NCBI RefSeq assembly: GCF_000225825.1
Contig: NZ_AGBX01000001.1
Coordinates: 620,001 to 684,000, forward strand
Direction: 5' to 3'
Source: Brachybacterium squillarum M-6-3
GTDB taxonomy: Bacteria; Actinomycetota; Actinomycetes; Actinomycetales; Dermabacteraceae
DNA: 64,000 bases
This document shows, one piece after another, positions 34,115 to 42,537 of this stretch. The notes beneath the pieces were generated by a model that did no database searches, was not told the DNA's origin, and saw only the letters and a program-made list of their open reading frames with translations. How positions within the stretch are numbered: position 1 is the stretch's first letter; every line of letters begins with the position of its first letter. A program made the translations under genes and the position numbers.

Positions 34115-35194
34115 ATGCCCGCCTCCGACGGCGCCACCTACGCCCCCGCCGAGATGCCACGCCCCGTGGTGGAGCCGGGCGAGTTCGTCATCTCCGCGAT
34201 GCACCTGGATCACGGGCACGTCGTCGGCATGGTCCAGGGTCTGCTGGGGGCGGGGGCGACGCTGAAGAGCGTCTACGACCCGCAGCCGGAGCGAGCTGCC
34301 GCCTTCGCCGAGCAGTTCCCGCAGGTCACGATCGCCGCCAGCGAGGAGGAGGTGCTCGCCGACCCCGAGGTGCAGCTCGTCGCGGCCGCTGCGGTCCCCT
34401 CCGAGCGCGCGCCGCTGGGCATCCGGGCGATGGAGGCCGGCAAGGACTACTTCACCGACAAGACCCCGCTGATCAGCCTCGAGCAGCTCGCCCAGGCGAA
34501 GTCGGCCGTCGAGCGCACCGGCCGCAAGTACGCCGTGTACTACTCCGAGCGGGTCCATGTGGAGGCCGCCGTGCTGGCCGGGCAGCTCATCGAGCAGGGC
34601 GCCATCGGCCGCGTCATCCAGGTGATGGGCATGGGCCCGCACCGCCTCGGCGATCCCGCGTCCCGCCCCGACTGGTTCTACCAGCGCGCCCGCTACGGCG
34701 GCATCCTCACCGACATCGGCTCCCACAACTTCGAGCAGATGCTCACCTTCACCGGCAGCGACGACGCCGAGATCCTCTCCAGTGCCATCGCCAACCACGA
34801 CCATCCGGACCACCCCGAGCTCGACGACTTCGGTGAGGCCTCGATCGCGCTGTCCAGCGGCGCCTCCGGCTACGTGCGGGTGGACTGGTTCACCCCCGAC
34901 GGCCTGCGCACCTGGGGCGACGGCCGCAGCTTCATCCTGGGCACCGAGGGCTACCTGGAGCTGCGCAAGTACATCGACGTCACCACCGACAACGGCGGCG
35001 GCCAGGTCATCCTCGTCAACGGCGAGGGCGAGCAGCGCATCGAGGCCACCGGCAAGGTCGGCTACCCCTTCTTCGGGGAGCTGATCCTGGACTGCCTGCA
35101 CCGCACCGAGAACGCCATGACCCAGGCCCACGCCTTCAAGGCCGTCGAGCTGGCCGTCCGCGCCCAGGAGCAGGCCCGCGTCCTGGCGCCCTGA
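34115..35194 (+). CDS. Gfo/Idh/MocA family oxidoreductase (4)
   Basis: The 359-residue protein is a divergent family member: FVISAMHLDHGHVVGMVQGL replaces the usual glycine-rich start, then LKSVYDPQPERAAAFAEQFP, LVAAAAVPSERAPLGIRAME, AGKDYFTDKTPLISLEQLAQ (TDKTP in the EKP position), YAVYYSERVHVEAAVLAGQL, and GGILTDIGSHNFEQMLTFTG. The DKTP variant occurs in a subgroup of sugar dehydrogenases. CGGAAGGA lies 8 nt before ATG 34115. The gene ends inside a 9-bp tandem repeat. It is probably part of the same catabolic set but has its own leader. Confidence 0.88.
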   Translation: MPASDGATYAPAEMPRPVVEPGEFVISAMHLDHGHVVGMVQGLLGAGATLKSVYDPQPERAAAFAEQFPQVTIAASEEEVLADPEVQLVAAAAVPSERAPLGIRAMEAGKDYFTDKTPLISLEQLAQAKSAVERTGRKYAVYYSERVHVEAAVLAGQLIEQGAIGRVIQVMGMGPHRLGDPASRPDWFYQRARYGGILTDIGSHNFEQMLTFTGSDDAEILSSAIANHDHPDHPELDDFGEASIALSSGASGYVRVDWFTPDGLRTWGDGRSFILGTEGYLELRKYIDVTTDNGGGQVILVNGEGEQRIEATGKVGYPFFGELILDCLHRTENAMTQAHAFKAVELAVRAQEQARVLAP

Positions 35195-35248
35195 GCGCCC
35201 TGAGCGCCCTGAGCGCCCTGAGCGCCCTGAGCGCCCTGAGCGCCCTGA
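35186..35248 (+). repeat. Seven tandem copies of GCGCCCTGA over the stop codon
   Basis: The 9-bp unit GCGCCCTGA is repeated seven times without change. In the gene frame each copy reads Ala-Pro-stop, so the real stop (35192-35194) is backed by six more in-frame stops. Confidence 0.95.
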
Positions 35249-35283
35249 CCCAGCCTCTCGAACCGACCCCGACGCGGACGCGC

Positions 35284-35327
35284 TTTTCAGCGGCTCCCTT
35301 CCACCGGTGGAAGAGAGCCGTCGAGAA
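35284..35327. repeat. Palindromic hairpin, TTCC-N6-GGAA family (copy 1)
   Basis: A stem with GGCTCCCTTCC at 35292-35302 and GGAAGAGAGCC at 35309-35319 closes an ACCGGT loop; outer TTTT / AGAA continue the stem with small mismatches. It lies between convergent genes. Related copies are at 41809 and 44929. Confidence 0.65.
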
Positions 35328-35351
35328 CCATGCGGCAACGCCGACCGCGCG

Positions 35352-36407
35352 TCACCTCACCGGGGTGGGGGGCGGGGCCGTGGACTCGCGCTGCACGAGG
35401 TGCGTCTCGAGCTGGAACGGCAGGGCGAAGCGGGAGGGGTCCTGGGCGAGCGCCAGGGCCCTCTCCACGGCCACCTGACCCATCGCGAACAACGGCTGCT
35501 TGATGACGGTGAGCTGCGGGTTCGTCCACGAGGCGAGCAGAGTGTCGTCGAAGCCGATGATGCTGAGCTGCTCCGGCACCCGCAGGCCTCGCTCGTGCGC
35601 CACCCGCAGCAGGCCGAGGGCGATGGTGTCTGAGGTGGCGAAGATGGCCGTGGGCGGCTCGACCCCCGCGGGCAGCTCCTCCAGCAGCGCGCGGCCGGCC
35701 CGCAGGCCCTCCTCGAAGGAGTAGCGGCTGCCGGCGACGAGGTCCGGGTCGAAGGGGATCCCGGCCTGCTCGAGCGCGCTGCGGTAGCCGTCGAAGCGCT
35801 CGCGGACGGGCGCCGAGTCCTCCGTGCCCATCGCGATCGCGATCCGCCGGTGCCCGAGGTCGATGAGGTGCTGGGTGGCGGCGCGGCCGCCGGCCCAGTT
35901 GGTGGCCGAGATCCGCACCAGCCCGTCGAGCGCCGCATCGCCGGCGTCGACCGTGATCGGGTCGATGACCAGCAGCGGCAGGGAGCAGTCGCGACTCCAG
36001 CGGAGCTGTTCGCGCCCCACGGGGGCGGTGACCGAGATGACGGCGGCGTGCCCGCGCTCGGCCATCTCGCGGAACCAGCGCTGGCCGAGGATCGGGGGTC
36101 CGTCGTCCCCGGCGGGATCCTCCATGGTGGTGACGGCGAGGTCGAGGCCCGCGCGACGGGCGGCGAGGGTGGCGCCGTGCAGGATCTCGATGGAGTACGG
36201 GTTGTTCAGGGCGTCGAAGGCGATGACCACGGAGCCGATCGGATCGGGGTCACGGCGCCGGGGGGTGTAACCGAGCCGTCTCGCCGCCTCCTGCACACCG
36301 AGGCGGGTGGAGTCCTTCACGTCGGCGCGGCCGTTCATCACCTTGGAGGCGGTCGCGAGGGAGACCCCGGCCCGCTCTGCGACCGCGCTCAGCGTCACCT
36401 TCGCCAT
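35352..36407 (-). CDS. LacI-family transcriptional regulator of the sugar ABC operon
   Basis: The 351-residue repressor has the LacI helix-turn-helix at its very N-terminus (TLSAVAERAGVSLATASKVM) and hinge NGRADVKDSTRLGVQEAARR, LGYTPRR, then a periplasmic-binding-protein-like sensor: GSVVIAFDALNNPYSIEILH, SATNWAGGRAATQHLIDLGH, RIAIAMGTEDSAPVRERF and PTAIFATSDTIALGLLRVAH, ELSIIGFDDT. It is transcribed away from the ABC importer genes. Two matching palindromes flank the importer promoter, so it most likely represses them until a xylo-oligosaccharide or related inducer binds. Confidence 0.93.
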   Translation of the reverse strand: MAKVTLSAVAERAGVSLATASKVMNGRADVKDSTRLGVQEAARRLGYTPRRRDPDPIGSVVIAFDALNNPYSIEILHGATLAARRAGLDLAVTTMEDPAGDDGPPILGQRWFREMAERGHAAVISVTAPVGREQLRWSRDCSLPLLVIDPITVDAGDAALDGLVRISATNWAGGRAATQHLIDLGHRRIAIAMGTEDSAPVRERFDGYRSALEQAGIPFDPDLVAGSRYSFEEGLRAGRALLEELPAGVEPPTAIFATSDTIALGLLRVAHERGLRVPEQLSIIGFDDTLLASWTNPQLTVIKQPLFAMGQVAVERALALAQDPSRFALPFQLETHLVQRESTAPPPTPVR

Positions 36408-36509
36408 GCCCCCGCCCCTCCGTCGTGCCGATTCGTCCGATCCGGCTCAGGCTAACGACTCGATCACGGGACGGACCGGCCTGCGGTCCTGAGCAGGGAA
36501 GCCATCCTA

Positions 36510-36523
36510 CGAAACTTTTCGGG
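36510..36523. promoter_or_regulatory. LacI-type operator O2
   Basis: CGAAACTTTTCGGG repeats the core of the operator at 36596 (GAAACTTTTCGG), 86 bp away. It lies upstream of the importer promoter and 103 bp from the divergent lacI start. Confidence 0.7.
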
Positions 36524-36546
36524 CCAGAGAAGTCGCCCCAGCAGGC

Positions 36547-36574
36547 TTGACCAGCCGAGGTGAGCAGTTTTAGT
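36547..36574 (+). promoter_or_regulatory. Likely sigma-70 promoter of the sugar ABC operon
   Basis: TTGACC (36547-36552) and TTTAGT (36569-36574) are spaced by 16 nt and lie between the two operators. Confidence 0.5.
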
Positions 36575-36595
36575 GCTCGACTCGAACTAACCGTT

Positions 36596-36609
36596 CCGAA
36601 ACTTTTCGG
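36596..36609. promoter_or_regulatory. LacI-type operator O1
   Basis: CCGAAA-CT-TTTCGG is a perfect palindrome just downstream of the predicted start site and 34 nt before the lipoprotein gene. Confidence 0.75.
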
Positions 36610-36642
36610 CATTGTTGCCGATCGGCGAACTGGAGACCAGCA

Positions 36643-37965
36643 ATGACGCGCATCACCCGCCGCACCACCCTCCTCGGCCTCATGGGCCTCGGCGTCGCCG
36701 CCCCCGCGGCCGTCACCCTCAGCGCCTGCGGAGGCGGCGCGCAGCCTACGGGCGGCGCCGGCTCCCCCTCGAGCCTGTCCGTCTGGGCGCTCACCGGTGC
36801 CAAGCAGGACACCTACCAGCTCACCTTCGACTCCTGGAACGAGGACAACCCCGACGATCAGTTCGCCGTCGAGTACTTCGCCAACGACTCCTACAAGGAG
36901 AAGATCCGCACCGCGATCGGCGCGGGAAACGCCCCCACCCTCATCTTCAACTGGGCCGGCGGAACCCTCGCCGACTACGCCGCCAACGGCTCGATCGTGG
37001 ACCTCTCCGGGCAGGTGGACGACGTCCTCTCCCGCACCATCGAGTCGATCGGCCAGGTCGGCCAGGTGGACGGCGCCCAGTACGCGGTGCCCAACAACGA
37101 CACCCAGCCGGTGATCCTGTACTACAACACCGCGCTGTTCGAGGAGCACGGCGTCACCCCGCCCACCACCTGGGACGAGCTGATGAGCGCGGTGGAGACC
37201 TTCTCCGGTGCCGGCGTCACCCCCATCGCGCTGGCCGGGCAGAGCGTCTGGCCCGAGCTGATGTACATCCAGTACCTCACCGACCGGATCGGCGGCGAGG
37301 GCGTGTTCCAGAAGGTGCTCGACGGGGAGGCCGAGGCCTGGTCCGACCCGGCCGTCACCAGCGCCCTGGACCACATCCAGCAGCTGGTGGACGCGGGCGC
37401 CTTCGGCTCCGGCTTCGGCTCGGTCGCCGCGGACTCCGGCGCCGACGCGGCCCTCGTCCACACCGGCCAGGCCGCCATGCTGCTGCAGGGCTCCTGGGTC
37501 TACGGCACCTTCAAGCAGGACGCCCCCGACTTCGTCGCCGACGGCAGTCTCGGCTTCATGAACTTCCCCGCGGTGGAGGACGGCGCCGGCGACCCCGCGA
37601 ACATCGTCGGCAACCCCGCCAACTTCTGGGCGGTCTCCGCCGACGCCGCCGAGGAGGTGCAGCAGCTCGCCATCCAGTACCTCAACGAGTACAACCTCAA
37701 CGAGGAGATGGTCGAGAGCTTCCTCGGCATGGGCGCCATCCCCGCCGTGCAGGGTCTCGAGGAGGAGCTCGGCGAGCTGGAGGACGGCGACTTCCTCTCC
37801 TTCGCCTACGACATGGTGCTCTCGGCCCCGCACTTCCAGCTCTCCTGGGACCAGGCCCTCCCGGCCGCCCCGGCGCAGCAGCTGCTCACCAGCCTCTCCC
37901 AGATCTTCCTCGGGGAGATCGAGCCGGCCGACTTCGTGGCCACCATGAACGGGACCCTGGGCTGA
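36643..37965 (+). CDS. ABC sugar importer, substrate-binding lipoprotein
   Basis: This is the extracytoplasmic family 1 solute-binding protein of a CUT1 importer, 440 residues. The N-terminus MTRITRRTTLLGLMGLGVAA has twin arginines and ends in the lipobox LSAC (Cys about residue 29), so Tat export and lipid anchoring are likely. The mature part has VWALTGAKQDTYQLTFDSWN, IGAGNAPTLIFNWAGGTLAD, VPNNDTQPVILYYNTALFEE, TPPTTWDELMSAVETF and GQAAMLLQGSWVYGTF, all usual. No ATPase gene is present, as is common for CUT1 systems that share an MsiK-type ATPase. Ligand inferred from context: xylo-oligosaccharide. Confidence 0.92.
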   Translation: MTRITRRTTLLGLMGLGVAAPAAVTLSACGGGAQPTGGAGSPSSLSVWALTGAKQDTYQLTFDSWNEDNPDDQFAVEYFANDSYKEKIRTAIGAGNAPTLIFNWAGGTLADYAANGSIVDLSGQVDDVLSRTIESIGQVGQVDGAQYAVPNNDTQPVILYYNTALFEEHGVTPPTTWDELMSAVETFSGAGVTPIALAGQSVWPELMYIQYLTDRIGGEGVFQKVLDGEAEAWSDPAVTSALDHIQQLVDAGAFGSGFGSVAADSGADAALVHTGQAAMLLQGSWVYGTFKQDAPDFVADGSLGFMNFPAVEDGAGDPANIVGNPANFWAVSADAAEEVQQLAIQYLNEYNLNEEMVESFLGMGAIPAVQGLEEELGELEDGDFLSFAYDMVLSAPHFQLSWDQALPAAPAQQLLTSLSQIFLGEIEPADFVATMNGTLG

Positions 37966-38900
37966 TGACGGCCGCGCCCACCGCCACCCCTGACTCCGGG
38001 CGGCGTGCCCGGCGTCGGGGCGGGGGCCCCGGCGCGACCGGGCCCAGCAACTGGCTGCTGGTGCCCGCCCTCGCCTTCTTCGGGGTGTTCGCCGTGCTGC
38101 CGCTGCTGGGGGTCGTCGCCCTGTCGTTCTTCGCCTGGGACGGCCTGGGCACTCCGCAGTTCGCCGGCCTCGACGCCTGGCGCACCGTGTTCGCGAGCCC
38201 GGTCACCCGGCACGCGATGGTGCTGACCCTGCTGATGACCCTGCTGAGCTTCGTGGTGCAGTTCCCGCTGAGCATCCTGCTGGGCACCTTCATGGCCGGC
38301 CGCCAGAAGTACCGCGAGCTGTTCTCGGTGCTGTACTTCCTGCCGCTGCTGTTCTCCGCCGCCGCTGTCGGCATCGCCTTCAAGGCGCTGCTGGACCCGA
38401 ACTTCGGCCTCTCCCGGGCCTTCGGCGCCGACTTCCTCAAGCAGGACTGGCTGGGCTCCCCGGACCTCGCCTTCTACACGATCATCATGGTCATCTCGTG
38501 GTCGTTCGTGCCCTTCCATTCCCTGCTCTACCAGGCGGGGGTGCGGCAGATCCCCACCTCGATGTACGAGGCGGCGACCCTCGACGGCGCCGGCCGGGTG
38601 CGGCAGTTCTTCACCGTCACCCTCCCCCAGATCAAGTACACGATGGTCACCAGCTCGACGCTGATGCTGGTGGGATCCCTGACCTACTTCGACCTCGTGT
38701 TCATCCTGACCGGGGGCGGGCCCGGCAACGCCACCCGCATCCTGCCGCTGGACATGTACCTGACCGGATTCCGCTCCTACCAGATGGGGCCGGCCAGCGC
38801 GATCGCCGTGATCCTCATCGTGGTGGGCCTGCTGCTGTCCCTGGCCCTGAACAAGTTCTCGGGCTCGGACCAGATGGACAGCCAGATGGAGGGCGCCTGA
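37965..38900 (+). CDS. ABC sugar importer, permease 1 (MalF-type)
   Basis: The 311-residue inner-membrane permease overlaps the stop of the binding-protein gene (TGATG), so it is translationally coupled. After a hydrophilic, Arg-rich N-terminus come six membrane helices, the first at NWLLVPALAFFGVFAVLPLL. The EAA loop that contacts the ATPase reads YEAATLDGAGRVRQFFTVTL-P near residue 205, matching the EAAxxDGA consensus of CUT1 permeases. The C-terminus MGPASAIAVILIVVGLLLSL is the last helix. It pairs with permease 2. Confidence 0.93.
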   Translation: MTAAPTATPDSGRRARRRGGGPGATGPSNWLLVPALAFFGVFAVLPLLGVVALSFFAWDGLGTPQFAGLDAWRTVFASPVTRHAMVLTLLMTLLSFVVQFPLSILLGTFMAGRQKYRELFSVLYFLPLLFSAAAVGIAFKALLDPNFGLSRAFGADFLKQDWLGSPDLAFYTIIMVISWSFVPFHSLLYQAGVRQIPTSMYEAATLDGAGRVRQFFTVTLPQIKYTMVTSSTLMLVGSLTYFDLVFILTGGGPGNATRILPLDMYLTGFRSYQMGPASAIAVILIVVGLLLSLALNKFSGSDQMDSQMEGA

Positions 38901-38901
38901 G

Positions 38902-39726
38902 ATGCGACACCACCGCTCCCCGAACGTCGTCGGCGGGATCCTCGGATTCCTGTGGCTGCTGGTCATCCTGGTGCCGATCTACTACATCGTCATCACCAGC
39001 GTGCGCCCCCGCGAGGACTACTACTCCTCGAACCCGCTGTCCCTGCCCTCGCGGTTCACCCTCGAGCCCTTCGCCTATGTGCTGCAGAACGACTTCCTGC
39101 GGTACTTCGGCAACAGCGTCTTCGTCACCGTGATCACCGTGGTGGCCGTGGTGCTGTCCTCGCTGCTGGCCAGCTATGTGATCGTGCGCAGCCGCTCCCG
39201 CCTGGCCCGCTTCAGCCAGAAGCTGTTCCTGATGGGCATCGCGATCCCGCTGCAGGCCACGATCATCCCGATCTACTACCTGATCGTGCAGCTGGGCCTC
39301 TACGACACCCTCTGGGCGCTGATCCTGCCCTCGGTGGCCTTCGCCATCCCGATCACCGTGCTGATCCTGACGAACTTCCTGCGGGACGTTCCCAAGGAGC
39401 TGTACGAGTCGATGACGGTGGACGGCGCCTCCGACTGGCAGATGTTCCGCTCCCTGGTGCTGCCGCTGACCAAGCCTGCGATCGTCACCGTCGGCATCTA
39501 CGACGCCCTGCAGGTGTGGAACGGCTTCCTGTTCCCCCTGGTGCTCACGCAGAGCTCCGAGGTGCGGGTGCTGCCGCTGTCCCTGTGGACCTACCAGGGC
39601 GAGTTCACGGTGAACATCCCCGCCGTGCTCGCCGCGGTGATGCTCTCCGCCCTGCCGATCCTGTTCCTGTACATCATCGGTCGTCGCCAGCTGATCAGCG
39701 GCCTGACCGCCGGCTTCTCCAAGTGA
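38902..39726 (+). CDS. ABC sugar importer, permease 2 (MalG-type)
   Basis: The 274-residue permease begins one base after the stop of permease 1. It has six helices, starting at VVGGILGFLWLLVILVPIYY, the periplasmic loop RPREDYYSSNPLSLPSRFTL, and the EAA loop LYESMTVDGASDWQMFRSLV with LPLTKPAIVTVGIY, in the conserved place about 90 residues from the C-terminus (here ESMTVDGA). Two hairpins follow before the glycosidase gene, which may lower its expression relative to the importer. Confidence 0.93.
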   Translation: MRHHRSPNVVGGILGFLWLLVILVPIYYIVITSVRPREDYYSSNPLSLPSRFTLEPFAYVLQNDFLRYFGNSVFVTVITVVAVVLSSLLASYVIVRSRSRLARFSQKLFLMGIAIPLQATIIPIYYLIVQLGLYDTLWALILPSVAFAIPITVLILTNFLRDVPKELYESMTVDGASDWQMFRSLVLPLTKPAIVTVGIYDALQVWNGFLFPLVLTQSSEVRVLPLSLWTYQGEFTVNIPAVLAAVMLSALPILFLYIIGRRQLISGLTAGFSK

Positions 39727-39730
39727 GCGG

Positions 39731-39780
39731 GTGGGGCGCCGCCGACGGCGCCCCACCTCCCCGGAGGACGGCGTCCTCCG
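39731..39780 (+). terminator. Two consecutive hairpins between permease 2 and the beta-helix enzyme
   Basis: GTGGGGCGCCG and its complement form an 11-bp perfect stem with a CCGA loop (39731-39756). CGGAGGAC and complement form a second stem with a GGC loop (39762-39780). Neither has a T-tract; attenuation or mRNA 3'-end protection are possible. Confidence 0.5.
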
Positions 39781-39821
39781 TCCTCCGTCCTCCCCCGCCC
39801 CACCCACCGAAGGGTCCTGCC

Positions 39822-41789
39822 ATGACCACCGTCCTGCACGTCGCGACCACCGGCTGCGATGCCGCCGACGGCGCCGAGGCCGCCCCGCTGCGCACCATCT
39901 CCCGCGCCGCCGCGCTCGCCGAGCCCGGTGACACCGTCCGTGTCCACGAGGGCACCTACCGCGAGTGGGTCCGCCCCGCGCGGGGAGGCCGCTCCGCGTC
40001 CCGCCGCATCACCTTCGAGGCCGCCCCCGGGGAGCACGTCACCATCTCCGGCGCCGAGCCCGTCACCGCCTGGGACCGGGTCGACGGCGACCTTTGGCGC
40101 GCCGTCGTCCCGAACAGCGTGTTCGGCGAGTGGAACCCCTTCGCCGAGCCCGTCGTCGGGGACTGGCTGGTGCGGCCGACCGACCCCCCGGTGAACTGCG
40201 GAGCCCTCTACGTGGGCGAGGTGCCGGGTGTGGAGGTCCCGACCCTCGACGCCGTGACCTCGTATGTCGCCCCGACGGAGCTGCTGGACGACTGGACGGG
40301 CACGATGGCGCCCGTGGACCGGCCCGAGTCCCACCGCTTCCCCTGGCACGCCGAGGTCGACGAGAAGACCACCACGATCACCGCGCTGCTGCCGGGCGTG
40401 GACCCGAGCACCGAGCGCATGGAGATCAGCGTGCGCCGCTCCGCCTTCCTGCCCACCGAGCATCACGTGGACTACGTGACCGTGCGCGGCTTTGAGATGT
40501 GCCGCACCGCGAGCCCCTGGGCACCGCCCACCGCGGACCAGCCCGGGATGCTCGGCCCGAACTGGGCGAAGGGCTGGATCATCGAGGACAACCACCTCCA
40601 CGACGTCTCCTGCTCCGCGATCAGCCTCGGCAAGGAGCGCTCCACCGGCCACAACTTCTCCACCGAGCGCGGCGACAAGCCCGGCTACCAGTACCAGCTC
40701 GAGAGCGTCTTCGCGGCCCGACAGATCGGCTGGGACCGCGAGCACATCGGCTCCCACGTGGTCCGCCGCAACCGCATCCACGACTGCGGGCAGAACGCGA
40801 TCGTCGGCCACCTGGGCTGCGTGTTCTCCGAGATCTCCGACAACCACATCTTCCGCGTCGGCACCCGTCGGGCGTACTTCGGCCACGAGATCGCCGGCAT
40901 CAAGCTGCACGCCGCGATCGACACCCGCATCGAGCACAACCACATCCACGACTGCTCGCTGGGGCTGTGGCTGGACTGGCAGACCCAGGGCACCCGCATC
41001 ACCCGCAACGTCTTCCACGCCAACTCCCGGGACCTGTTCATCGAGGTCAGCCACGGTCCCTACGTGGTGGACCACAACGTGCTGGCCTCCCCCGCGGCCA
41101 TCGAGAACCGAGCCCAGGGCGGTGCCTACGTCGGCAACCTCATCGGCGGCACCGTGCAGGTGGAGCCCGTCATCGACCGCGCCACCCCGTACCACCTGCC
41201 CCACAGCACGCAGGTCTCCGGCTACGCCGTGGTCATGGCCGGCGACGACCGCTACCTGGGGAACCTGTTCCTCGGCGACGTCGACCGGCCCTCCTTCGAC
41301 GCGGAGGGCTACTTCGGACACGTCCCCCCGCGCTACGGCCTCGCCGTGTTCGACGGCCACCCGGCCTCCCCCGAGGCCTACCTCGCCTCGATCCCGCAGA
41401 ACCCGGCCCACGACCACCAGCGCTTCGTCGACCCGCCGCAGATGGTGATGGTCGCCGGGAACGTGTACGCCCCGGGCAACGACCCCGCCGCGCACGAGGA
41501 GTCCCCGGTGCGGCTGGACGCACTGCCGGGCGTGGCCGTCCGCGTCGAGGGCGAGGAGGTGTTCCTGGACCTGAGCGACGTGCCCTCGACACTGGTCGAG
41601 GCCCGTTTCGGCGTGCTCACCGGGGAGGAGCTGCCGCCGGTGCGCTTCGCCGGGGTGGACTTCGAGGAGGACGACGGGAGCCCGATCCGCATCGACCGCG
41701 ACCTGCTCGGCGAGGTCCGGACGGAGGATTCCGTCACCGGGCCGCTCGGGGCGATGACGCCCGGGGACGTGTCGATCCGGATCTGGTGA
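39822..41789 (+). CDS. Right-handed beta-helix glycosidase, probable GH120 beta-xylosidase
   Basis: The 655-residue protein has no signal peptide and is a right-handed parallel beta-helix with repeated turns such as IIEDNHLHDVSCSAISLGKE, VVRRNRIHDCGQNAIVGHLG and RIEHNHIHDCSLGLWLDWQT. The length and layout fit GH120 beta-xylosidases. Residues I can place: His355-Glu356 (GHEIAGIK), Asp385 (LWLDWQ) and Glu408 (DLFIEVSHG). From memory, the GH120 enzyme XylC of Thermoanaerobacterium uses Asp382 as nucleophile, Glu405 as acid/base, with His352 and Glu353 nearby; all four are offset by exactly three here. Together with the importer, XylA and XylB this points to intracellular cleavage of xylo-oligosaccharides. 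A different beta-helix glycosidase or lyase is the alternative. Confidence 0.75.
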   Translation: MTTVLHVATTGCDAADGAEAAPLRTISRAAALAEPGDTVRVHEGTYREWVRPARGGRSASRRITFEAAPGEHVTISGAEPVTAWDRVDGDLWRAVVPNSVFGEWNPFAEPVVGDWLVRPTDPPVNCGALYVGEVPGVEVPTLDAVTSYVAPTELLDDWTGTMAPVDRPESHRFPWHAEVDEKTTTITALLPGVDPSTERMEISVRRSAFLPTEHHVDYVTVRGFEMCRTASPWAPPTADQPGMLGPNWAKGWIIEDNHLHDVSCSAISLGKERSTGHNFSTERGDKPGYQYQLESVFAARQIGWDREHIGSHVVRRNRIHDCGQNAIVGHLGCVFSEISDNHIFRVGTRRAYFGHEIAGIKLHAAIDTRIEHNHIHDCSLGLWLDWQTQGTRITRNVFHANSRDLFIEVSHGPYVVDHNVLASPAAIENRAQGGAYVGNLIGGTVQVEPVIDRATPYHLPHSTQVSGYAVVMAGDDRYLGNLFLGDVDRPSFDAEGYFGHVPPRYGLAVFDGHPASPEAYLASIPQNPAHDHQRFVDPPQMVMVAGNVYAPGNDPAAHEESPVRLDALPGVAVRVEGEEVFLDLSDVPSTLVEARFGVLTGEELPPVRFAGVDFEEDDGSPIRIDRDLLGEVRTEDSVTGPLGAMTPGDVSIRIW

Positions 41790-41808
41790 CCCCCGATCCT
41801 GGACCTCT

Positions 41809-41858
41809 CACTTTTGCGCGCTGTGCTTCCCGTGGTGGAAGCACAGTGCGCAAAAGTG
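41809..41858. repeat. Palindromic hairpin, TTCC-N6-GGAA family (copy 2)
   Basis: A 22-bp stem with one G-T pair closes a CGTGGT loop. The outer part is CACTTTTGCGC and the inner part CTGTGCTTCC. It lies 20 nt after the glycosidase stop. TTTT is on the 5' arm and AAAA on the 3' arm, so it is not a standard terminator on either strand. Confidence 0.8.
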
Positions 41859-41920
41859 CACGCCACCCCCGTTGCCTGCCGGAAGCACCTCACGGCTCCG
41901 CTCCGATGACCCGGTTGCAG

Positions 41921-41939
41921 TAGTACGGATTCCTTACTA
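41921..41939. promoter_or_regulatory. Likely MarR operator
   Basis: An inverted repeat with TAGTA and TTACTA half-sites overlaps the -10 element of marR, as in autoregulated MarR genes. Confidence 0.5.
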
Positions 41940-41940
41940 G
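41935..41940 (+). promoter_or_regulatory. -10-like element of the MarR gene (leaderless)
   Basis: TACTAG is followed by 6 nt and GTG 41947; TTGCAG at 41915-41920 could be a -35 with a short spacer. Confidence 0.4.
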
Positions 41941-41946
41941 TCTGCG

Positions 41947-42444
41947 GTGGTGACCCCGAGCCCCGACCCCGCGCCGCACGACGCCGCCTCACCCGGCGCC
42001 GCCACGCCCGCCGACGCCCCGGACCCCGCCCGCCTGGCCCAGCGCCTCACGCTCGGCGCCAGCCAGTTCTCGCGGATGGCGGCGCGACTCGCGGAGGTCG
42101 GCGTCTCCTCGGTGTCCTGGCGGGTCGCCTCGACCCTCGAGCACCACGGCCCGCTGCGCCTCAGCGAGATCGCCGCCCGCGAGCGGGTCACGCGCCCCAC
42201 CGCGACCGACGTCGTCCGCCGCCTGGAACAGGAGGGTTTGGTGGCCCGCACCCCGGACCCCCGCGACTCCCGCTCCGCCCTGGTGGACCTCACCGCGTCC
42301 GGCCGCGCGCAGCTCGGCGCCTGGCGCGCCCAGCTCGCCACCGGCGTCGGCCCCGTCCTGGCGGACCTGCCCGCCGCGGACCTCGCCATCCTGGACCGGG
42401 CCGCGGGCATCCTCGCCGAGCTCGTGGAGACCCACGACGGCTGA
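41947..42444 (+). CDS. MarR-family transcriptional regulator
   Basis: The 165-residue protein has an unstructured Pro/Ala-rich N-terminus and then the MarR winged helix: SSVSWRVASTLEHHGPLRLS, EIAARERVTRPTATDVVRRL, EQEGLVARTPDPRDSRSALV (wing with DxRxxR) and dimerisation helices. MarR proteins sense small aromatic or oxidative signals and often repress a neighbouring exporter. The MFS gene 93 nt downstream on the same strand is the obvious target. A GTG one codon later is an equally good start. Confidence 0.88.
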   Translation: MVTPSPDPAPHDAASPGAATPADAPDPARLAQRLTLGASQFSRMAARLAEVGVSSVSWRVASTLEHHGPLRLSEIAARERVTRPTATDVVRRLEQEGLVARTPDPRDSRSALVDLTASGRAQLGAWRAQLATGVGPVLADLPAADLAILDRAAGILAELVETHDG

Positions 42445-42537
42445 GTCGCACGACCCCGCCGCACCACCCTCGCCGCTCCGCCCACCCGGACGCCGCGACG
42501 AGGGGATCACCCATCCCCTCTCCCCGGAGGACCCCGC

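Noticed and set aside
35186-35248. The 9-bp tandem array as a CRISPR or a replication iteron array
   Set aside because: There are no spacers, the unit is only 9 bp, and there is no replication gene nearby.
41809-41858. Calling the TTCC-N6-GGAA hairpins rho-independent terminators
   Set aside because: The T run is on the 5' arm and the A run on the 3' arm for both strands and pairs within the stem, so no free U tract follows.
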